Source of the DNA: Xenopus tropicalis
Taxonomy: Eukaryota; Chordata; Amphibia; Anura; Pipidae
DNA length: 64,000 nt
Assembly: GCF_000004195.4 (NCBI RefSeq)
Contig: NC_030683.2
Span: forward strand, 77,120,910-77,184,909
Reading direction: 5' to 3'
Below the pieces are notes generated by a model, which saw only the letters and a list, made by a program, of their open reading frames with translations, was not told the origin of the DNA and did no database searches. Position 1 is the first letter of the stretch; the number at the start of each line of letters is the position of its first letter. This document shows positions 57,173 through 64,000 of this stretch, in pieces. The position numbers were made by a program, and so were the translations under genes.

Positions 57173-57932
57173 AAGCAGAAGAGAGATCGAAAAGTATTAG
57201 TAGCGAGTAGTGTTTTTTGGCTTTAGCCGAAAGGAGGTCATTTGTTAGTCGGGTTAGAGCAGTTTTGGTGGAGTGTTGTTGTCTAAAACCAGATTGTAGG
57301 GGATCAAGGAGGTTATTGTCAGAGAGGAATAGCGTCAGTCGGTTGTAAACTAGGCGCTCAAGCAGTTTGGAGATGAATGAGAGCAGAGAGATAGGTCGGA
57401 GGTTAGTAGGATTGGAGGGATCAAGGGAGGGTTTTTTCAGAATAGGGGTTACAAGTGCATGTTTCAGTTTGGAGGGAAAGATTCCAGTAGAGAGCGAGAG
57501 ATTGAATAGATGAGTTAAGGATTTGATAAGACAGGGGTTGGCATTGTGTAAAAGTTTGGTAGGAATGGGATCAAGCGGGCAGGTAGTAAAGTGAGAAGGG
57601 AGAAGGAGCCAAGAAGAGACTGGGTAGCATGTAGGGAGGGGAATGGTTATGTGGATTAAGCTGTGCAATGTCACTTCTGATGGTGTCAATTTTATTTTTA
57701 AAGTGCTCTGCGATAGCTTGAGCAGTGACTGAAGCACACGGAGGGGGTGGAGGAGGGGACAGCAGAGAGTTAAAGGTAGAGAAGAGGTGTGCAGGTTTTT
57801 TAGAGAGGGAGTAAATAAGTGCAGTGACGTAGGTTTGTTTAGCTTGGTGGAGGGTGGTGTTGTAGGAGAGCAGAGCAGATTTGTAGCTGTAGAAATCTGA
57901 CTCTGACCTTGATTTGCGCCAGCGACACTCAA
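56913..57932 (-). pseudogene. L2 LINE RT, N-terminal part
   Basis: [56 protein letters not shown] and [15 protein letters not shown] are the early RT motifs in the form typical of the L2 clade. The frame breaks near the end of the last motif. A weak, Ser/Leu-rich stretch joins it to the endonuclease fragment. Confidence 0.88.
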
Positions 57933-58300
57933 GTGTACGTGACTGTTTGGAGGGATTCGGTATGAGCAGTTTGCCAGGGTTGGAGTGGTTTGGGCCTCAT
58001 GTGTTTTGTCTTGGCAGGAGCAAGCTCATTAAGGGCAGTGGTGAGTGTGCTGTAATAGACAGAGGTAGCCTGATTAGGACAAGAGACAGTTAGGACGTTA
58101 GAGTGAAGAGAGTCAAAGGAAGAAGAGAGATGTGACGTGTTTAGGGATTGCAGGCCTCGGTATGTGTATTTTTGGGGGACAGCAGAGGGTGTAGAGGGAG
58201 TTAGTGAGAGTTGAAATGTGAGCAGATTGTGATCAGAGAGGTGGAAAGGGTAGTTAGTGAAGTTGGAGTTAGAACAACATTTTGTAAATATAAGATCCAT
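57929..58300 (-). pseudogene. L2 LINE endonuclease end
   Basis: LDLIF-like start (MDLIFTKCCSNSNF) and HLSDHNLLTFQL, the SDH motif of the APE-type endonuclease, which nicks the target DNA. The 5' part of the LINE is missing. It is in another frame from the RT piece, with a four-base overlap. Confidence 0.8.
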
Positions 58301-58305
58301 AACAT

Positions 58306-59195
58306 GATTTTATTCCATATTAATATATCTTATAATAATAACCAACCATATATATATGTAATAAAATTCTCAAAGGAATATATCCCATAATAATCACCAA
58401 CCATATCTATCCCATAATAATCCCAAATCAATATATCCCATAATAATCACCAACCATAAGTAACTCGTAATAAAAACCAACCATATATATTTCATCATAA
58501 TCTAAAACCAATATATCCCATAATATTCACCAACCATATATATCCCATAATAATCCCAAATTAATAAATCAATAACAAAATATATCACCTATATAAGGGA
58601 TACATCGAATCCACTTTCTTCATTTCGGACGAACCTTTAATCCTAATCCCAATTAACATGTACAAATTAGCTAATTAACATCCTAATTAGGTTACAGAAG
58701 GATTACATTTTCACCTTTCGTCTTTAAATTACAAAAGTCACGTGATTTTATCCCATATCAATATATCCCATAATAATAACAAACCATAGATATATATATA
58801 TATACAATATTATTCTCAAACGAATATATCCCATAATAATCACCAACCATATCTATCCCATAAGAATCCAAAATCAATATATCCCATAATAATCACTAAC
58901 CATATATATCCCATAATAATCCCAAATTGATAACACATCAATAACTAAATATATCACCTATATAAGGGATGCATCAAATCCACTTTTTTCTGGTTTGGCC
59001 GATCCACTAAACCTAATCCTAATTAACATATGCAAATTAGCTAATTTACATATGTTAATTAAGTTAGGGAAGGATTACATTTTCACCTTCTGTCTTTAGG
59101 TGACAAAAAGTCACATAATTTTATCCCATATCAATATATCCCATAATAATAACTAACCATATAAATATCCCATAATCTTAAATCCATATATCCCA
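58306..59195. repeat. AT-rich satellite, right block with longer period
   Basis: The CCCATAATAATC units continue. Two copies of a longer segment, at 58580-58755 and 58940-59118, share ATATATCACCTATATAAGGG, CAAATTAGCTAAT and GGATTACATTTTCACCTT, which gives a higher-order period of about 355 bases. There are no genes. Confidence 0.85.
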
Positions 59196-59296
59196 TTATA
59201 TATATATATATATATAGACAGAGAGAAATGGAAACCGCACTCGCAGGACATAGGAAAAAACGAAAAATTTATTACGTTGCCAAAAAATGAACTAAC

Positions 59297-59325
59297 GTTT
59301 CGGCTGCAACACCAGCCTTTGTCAA
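59297..59325 (-). ncRNA. Hammerhead-like variant with U3-A8 core
   Basis: The minus strand reads UUGACAA (59325-59319), an extra A, stem GGCUG/CAGCC with a short loop, then GAAAC (59301-59297) and GUU. Layout and spacing match the cores at 24551 and 53763, but two core bases differ from CUGANGA. These are the pair C3 and G8, here U3 and A8. Activity is doubtful; the kinship of the motif is clear. Confidence 0.45.
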
Positions 59326-61134
59326 AGTTGCAAGCACAAATGTGAAGAAACCATATATACTGTGAATGGCGGGAAATATCGACAAGAAGTGAAAAAAACA
59401 CAGTGTGACGTAAAAAGCACAATACAAACATAACCCAGCCCCCACGTGTAATATACTAATTGTTAAATTACTGGGAAAAGGTAATCATTACCGGAGGGAG
59501 ATGCTATCAAAGGGCCAAAGGGTATAGCCCAGGGATTAATATGGGGAATTATTAGACTCGGAGTTATGCCCAGAAATAAACGGGACGGGGTTAATCAAGT
59601 GTGTAAACATGTGTGGCAAATATATACAAACGAAAGCAATCGAAAAAACAACTTAAAAATACAGAATAACAATAAAGAATAACAAAAGACTCGGCTAACC
59701 ACCGAGAAACTTTAAACAAAAAATAAAGAAATATAAAGAAGAAATAAAGTTAAACCACGGGAAACCAATCACCATACAGAAGAAGGCGTGAACCTTACGT
59801 GTCCAGGTAAGTGCCTGAATCGAGAAAAAGTAGAGGTGCCACGACCGGACCAAAGAAAAGGTAAGTGAAAGAATGTAATGAAGAATATGCAATTAACCAG
59901 AATAGAAAGGTAAGTATCAGTACAACAGTACCCACGTAGAGTATCGCGAACATCAGACACAAGTATCATGTGTGCTAACTGAGCATCGTACCACATAATG
60001 GGGAAAGTACAACAGCAATAGCCGGGTGGCTTAAGAGTTAAGCTGCAACTAGCGAGCAAGGGGTAGGTAGTACATACAGGGCAAAGTATGGATTTCACAA
60101 AATGTGGTCCTATACGGCTCGCGAGCAGAAGCGCTAGTGCGCTGGGGGACTGGCCAACTCACGGGCAAAGATAAAGGTGCACTTGTAGAATCCAGACCCA
60201 CCGGCAGTCTCAGCCAGGACATATAGTGGGGAGACTGGTCCACACGTGTGGCACAGGAACCCCTCAGAGGAGGCAGGACACGGACCAACACGGTTTTCTT
60301 ATTCTATCTCCCGCCGGTTAGGCTGCCGAAATTAGAGTCTGAAGGTGTTGGTAGCTAGCTGGGGGTAATTGATACATCACTGGAACCGTTCAGGTCCCGC
60401 AGATTTTTGTCCCAAGAGGCTTAAGAGTGGGTGCTCCATAGGTGCGTGGGGTGCAGCTGGACTGGAAAGTGTTTCAAAATGTGTCCAAACCCACTGGTAA
60501 CCCCTGCCGAGGCATATAGTGGGGAGACTGGTCCACACGTGTGGCACAGGAACCCATCTGCAGGAACGGGACACAGGCCAACACGGTTTTCCTATTATAT
60601 CTCCACCAACAATTGGCAGCAAAAAAAGGTGGGCCAGGAATCATGCTGGAACCCACAGTCTTAAACGGTAAGAAAATAGATACTACGATTAGTCTAAGGG
60701 GTATCGGCCATGAGAGTAAATCTGCAAACAAGTAAAAGAGGTAATTGTCCGTACCTCTTGTTAAATTGAAATGCTCGCGTCACAAACACTAAACGGTAGA
60801 GAGGAAATCTATAGATCCACCGTGGTGGCAAGTCAGGTAGCATGGAGTACAATAAGGTTAGTTGTAGCAAAGAATTTAAAGGTACAAATGTAACAAAACG
60901 TCGACCGTTGTACTGAGAGTGCATTAGAGTAGGTGCTAAAAGAATACAATGTGGCCAGAGGGAAACATTAAACAGATATAAAATCAAGGCATTGAACAGA
61001 CTCAGCTGCCACAGACAGTGTAATTAATGTGAGTTTACACAACACCAGAGAAGCAATCAAGAAACAAAAGAAACATAAAAATTAGGCAAACAAATCAGAC
61101 TCAAAAGTCAAACTGTATGTACAGATGCAGGGGG

Positions 61135-63348
61135 TCAGGGCAAATAAAAAGAAGAATACGAAACCAATTCATTAAGGCCATAGGGATTTAGAGTGTTCAG
61201 TCTATGTATCCATCGGAGTTCCATCTGTAACAAAAGTTTATCACGGTCACCCCCCCGGATCGGAACTGGAACATGATCAATAATCATGCTGCGCATGGTA
61301 GCCAGTGAATGTTGCTGTGATGCAAAATGAAGAGCTAGTGGGGTGTCCGCCTTGCCTGCGTCCAATGCAGCCCGGATGGCTGAGCGGTGATTTGCCATTC
61401 TGTCTCTAAAAGTCGTGATCGTTTTTCCCACATAATATAAATCACAGGGGCATTTGATAAAGTAAATAACATACTTTGACGTACAAGACAACCGATGTTT
61501 GATGCTTATTGGTCTACCGGTCTGGGGATGATTAAAAGTCGGTCCTGTCATCAGGTAACCACAGGTAGTACAAGAAGGACATTTGTAGCAGCCCAATTTG
61601 ATGTTTCCGAGCCAAGAGGTGGATTTCTCGGGATTATAACAATGTGTTGGGTCAGTCTTAACTAGCAGGTCCCTGAGGCTGCTGCCCTTTCTGTAAGCGA
61701 TCCTAGGTGGAGTCCTGAACACCGGAGGCAAAGTTTTATCTTTTGCCAGAACCGACCAATGGTTAAGGATGGCATCTGTGATTGGTTTCTTGTCAGGTGA
61801 GAATGTGGTGAGGAACGTGAGTCTTTCTGTAGTCGGACAGTCCGTAGATTTGTTTCTCATGTCAGTCCGTAGTAGGTCCTTCTGTGTGTGAGTCAATGCA
61901 CGGTCCCTGCATTTTAGGAGAGTAGGCAAATCATATCCCCTGTCACAAAAGCGATCAATGAGGTCATTCAGTTGGAGCTCAAGTTGTGGTAAATGTGTGT
62001 TATTTCTGACCATGCGGATCATTTGGGAATATGGTATACTCCTAAGTAAATGAGGAGGGTGGCAAGATCTGCGATGCAACAGAGTGTTCCAATCTGTCTC
62101 CTTTCTATGGGTAGTGGTATGTATCCCCGATGTGGTAATAGTGATGGTTAGATCCAAAAACGAAATTTGTGTAGAGTCGAAAGCTGCTGTGAAGCGTATA
62201 GGTGTGGGAAGAGAGTTCAGTTCATTCACCATTAATTCAAACTGTTCTTGTGATCCCGTCCATATAAGGAAGAGGTCATCGATGTACCGATAAAGACTGT
62301 AAATATGTGTGCCATATTTGGGCAAAATATAGGTCCGTTCGTAATAGGCCATAAATAAATTGGCAAAGGACGGTGCCACATTGGAGCCCATACTGGTGCC
62401 ACTCACTTGTAGAAAAAAGGACTTCTCGAATTTGAAATAGTTCAAAGTTAGGCAAAATCGTAGCAGTTGAATGAGAAATTCAATGGGAGGTCTACCGGCG
62501 CAGGGTTTTGCAAGGAGACAATCACTCACTACCTCAAGCCCTGCATTGGTTGGGATGACGGTATATAGGGAGGAGACATCCATTGTGGCCAGAGATGCTG
62601 TTGGAGGCAAGGGTTGTGAAGAGAGGAGTTTGTTGAGAAAATCGCCTGAATCCCTAATGTAGGTGGGCATCACCTGTACTAAAGGTTGTAGAAAGTAGTC
62701 TACAAAAATGGCCAGAGGTTGGAGGAGTGAACCCCGTGAGCTGACTATGGGACGGCCCGGGGGAGAAGACATATTCTTATGAATCTTGGGAAGTGTATAA
62801 AAAATAGGGCAGATTGGATAATCCCGTGTCAGGTAGCTCAATGTGCCTTGTGTCAGACAGCCCTTCATTAACCCGAGCTGCAAGAATGTATCAATTTGTT
62901 GTTTGTACTGAACAGTGGGGTCCCTGGGCAATTGGAGATAAGTATTTTGATCGCTTAGTTGATGTAGGATTTCTGACCGATATTTTGTATAATCTTGTAT
63001 TACTATGGCGCCACCCTTGTCCGCCGGTCTTATTACGATGCTGGAATTTGTAGCAAGATTATGGATAGCCTGTTTTTCACTCTTAGAGAGATTAGGAAAG
63101 CCCATGTGGTGAAGTGGGATCTTTCTAATTTCATCTATCATTAATCGTGTAAATGCTTCGATCGATTTAGGCGTATTAGTCGGTTCAAAAGAACTGGGGG
63201 CTTTGAAAGTAGACACTTGGGGATTAGACACCCTGAAATGTTCTTTCAGTTTCAATGTACGTTGAAACCTATGTATATCTATAAGGATATCAAGAGGTCG
63301 TGTGTGATGTACCGGAACAAATGACAATCCCTTGGATAATAAGTTCAT
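61135..63348 (-). CDS. Penelope-like RT with GIY-YIG endonuclease
   Basis: About 737 residues are open from the ATG at 63348, and the same frame extends upstream to about 63390 ([19 protein letters not shown]). RT motifs: [70 protein letters not shown], the catalytic [10 protein letters not shown] and SFLDLTITI. After a Lys/Arg-rich linker comes the GIY-YIG domain: [20 protein letters not shown], with R in FRDRMANH. Two metal-binding aspartates and the GIY-YIG signature are present. The RT is related to telomerase RT; the nuclease makes the target break. No internal stop is seen, so the protein could be functional. Confidence 0.9.
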   Translation of the reverse strand: MNLLSKGLSFVPVHHTRPLDILIDIHRFQRTLKLKEHFRVSNPQVSTFKAPSSFEPTNTPKSIEAFTRLMIDEIRKIPLHHMGFPNLSKSEKQAIHNLATNSSIVIRPADKGGAIVIQDYTKYRSEILHQLSDQNTYLQLPRDPTVQYKQQIDTFLQLGLMKGCLTQGTLSYLTRDYPICPIFYTLPKIHKNMSSPPGRPIVSSRGSLLQPLAIFVDYFLQPLVQVMPTYIRDSGDFLNKLLSSQPLPPTASLATMDVSSLYTVIPTNAGLEVVSDCLLAKPCAGRPPIEFLIQLLRFCLTLNYFKFEKSFFLQVSGTSMGSNVAPSFANLFMAYYERTYILPKYGTHIYSLYRYIDDLFLIWTGSQEQFELMVNELNSLPTPIRFTAAFDSTQISFLDLTITITTSGIHTTTHRKETDWNTLLHRRSCHPPHLLRSIPYSQMIRMVRNNTHLPQLELQLNDLIDRFCDRGYDLPTLLKCRDRALTHTQKDLLRTDMRNKSTDCPTTERLTFLTTFSPDKKPITDAILNHWSVLAKDKTLPPVFRTPPRIAYRKGSSLRDLLVKTDPTHCYNPEKSTSWLGNIKLGCYKCPSCTTCGYLMTGPTFNHPQTGRPISIKHRLSCTSKYVIYFIKCPCDLYYVGKTITTFRDRMANHRSAIRAALDAGKADTPLALHFASQQHSLATMRSMIIDHVPVPIRGGDRDKLLLQMELRWIHRLNTLNPYGLNELVSYSSFYLP

Positions 63349-63386
63349 CTCAGCTTCTGGTAATGTAAGGGAACTTAAATTGAAAA

Positions 63387-63959
63387 TTACTTCCTCGGAG
63401 GTTTTTGTCCTCTGGCGGACCGGGTGTTTGAGCCCACCCCTTCTCTTATGCAGACGTCCCGGTCTCTGGCTGTAGGGGTTCGGCCTAAAAAAGGTTCCGG
63501 TGTTGTAGCCTGAGACGGTGTAAAAGCTAGAACCCGCGAATGTGTCCCCACCGAATCAGATGATTGTGGAGGAAACCGTCTATATCGTCCCCTACCCCTG
63601 CCTCTTCCCGAGCTAGGCGTATCAGTGTCAGAAGAGTTAGAGGTGTAGGGTGAGGAATCAACGGCCAAGGGTCTCGACGATCTGGAGTAGGGGATGCGGT
63701 TAGTTTGTTCTCCGCCGGTTAGCCACCGGTACACACGCCTGCTCTGGTAGTCAGCAGTGACAGTCACTACCTTTTGTTTCTTAAAACGATGTAACTCCGT
63801 AGTGTAATGGGACAGTTGTAGCTGTAACTTGTCCAGCCAGTTCGTATCCTTGTCAGCCGACAATATTGGAACGTGAGCCAGTTCGAAAGCTGCAATGTCC
63901 GTACGGGTCTTTGTGAGGTTTTTGGAGACTTCGTCAATCACTAGCAGCATCAAATCCAT
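63387..63959 (-). CDS. Upstream Penelope-like frame (ORF1-like)
   Basis: 190 residues from ATG 63959: an N-terminal helical part ([17 protein letters not shown] ... [20 protein letters not shown]), then a Ser/Arg/Gly-rich part ([14 protein letters not shown]) ending PPRK and TAA. The RT frame is one base away and already readable across the stop ([11 protein letters not shown]), so either a frameshift has split one long protein or two proteins overlap. The basic Gly/Arg part suggests nucleic-acid binding. It may start outside the window. Confidence 0.6.
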   Translation of the reverse strand: MDLMLLVIDEVSKNLTKTRTDIAAFELAHVPILSADKDTNWLDKLQLQLSHYTTELHRFKKQKVVTVTADYQSRRVYRWLTGGEQTNRIPYSRSSRPLAVDSSPYTSNSSDTDTPSSGRGRGRGRYRRFPPQSSDSVGTHSRVLAFTPSQATTPEPFLGRTPTARDRDVCIREGVGSNTRSARGQKPPRK

Positions 63960-64000
63960 TGAACATTTATTTAGAATCTGGCACCACCTTTTGCAGGCGT

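Larger units (their letters stand above)
55925..58305 (-). mobile_element. L2-type LINE, 5'-truncated
   Basis: The minus-strand 3' end carries GAGCTTACAATCTACAAGG, a familiar L2 3' tail. The body encodes the end of the endonuclease and RT. It splits the satellite between 55924 and 58306. Confidence 0.88.
59218..64000 (-). mobile_element. Penelope-like element, 3' end complete, 5' end beyond window
   Basis: The minus-strand 3' end lies beside an (AT)n run at 59196-59215 and carries GAGTGCGG, AATAAATTTTTC and a hammerhead-like variant at 59297-59325. 59340-61134 is a long noncoding region with a duplicated block (60190-60300 and 60490-60605, sharing CATATAGTGGGGAGACTGG). The RT/GIY-YIG gene and part of an upstream frame follow. 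It is the least damaged retroelement in the window. Confidence 0.88.

Overview
The window is vertebrate nuclear DNA, most likely from a frog (Xenopus-like). The evidence is split exons with GT/AG introns of a KIT-type receptor kinase, together with a repeat mix typical of amphibians: CR1 and L2 LINEs, a Ty3 chromovirus, Penelope-like elements (PLEs), hAT, PIF/Harbinger, Tc1/mariner and a TTAA-type (T2/Kolobok-like) MITE. I see no intact host gene, no bacterial-type operon, no CRISPR array and no canonical tRNA or rRNA gene. Almost every long open frame belongs to a transposon or a tandem repeat, and nearly all are damaged.

Layout. 1-882: repeat ends and a 167-bp foldback. 883-14067: a large hAT element on the minus strand with a broken BED-finger transposase and internal tandem arrays. 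One array, of a 168-bp unit, is invaded by two copies of a 307-bp hAT MITE and by a CR1 LINE; a solo LTR sits nearby. 14068-18720: Penelope-like remnants, split at 14834-17953 by a gag-only LTR retrotransposon with a CGTAG target duplication. 19249-29309: an unprocessed KIT-like receptor tyrosine kinase pseudogene, plus strand. I can recognise counterparts of KIT exons 10-21, several with exactly the human KIT exon lengths. The intron after exon 15 holds a Harbinger element (21838-26969), which holds a hAT element (22819-25676), which holds a PLE terminus with a hammerhead-ribozyme-like core. 29568-36863: a second hAT of the same family as the first, with a perfect 8-bp target duplication. 36872-45507: MITEs, LINE tails, an unrecognised split reading frame cut by a second CR1, and a Myb/SANT-like fragment. 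45508-50691: a Ty3 chromovirus with both LTRs and an ACCAC duplication. 51963-53549: a Tc1-like element. 53644-55260: Penelope-type termini, including a 242-bp palindrome centred on a hammerhead core. 55260-59200: an AT-rich satellite interrupted by an L2 LINE. 59218-64000: a Penelope-like element with RT and GIY-YIG domains, running off the window.

How the parts relate. The elements are nested, so the order of events can be partly read: the KIT-like gene came first, then Harbinger entered its intron, then hAT, while a second hAT landed just past the last exon. The most unusual signals are (a) hammerhead-like cores at Penelope termini, including variants where the C3-G8 pair appears as U3-A8, and (b) two diverged 168-bp arrays in two hAT copies that keep exactly the same unit length although they differ by several compensating indels.
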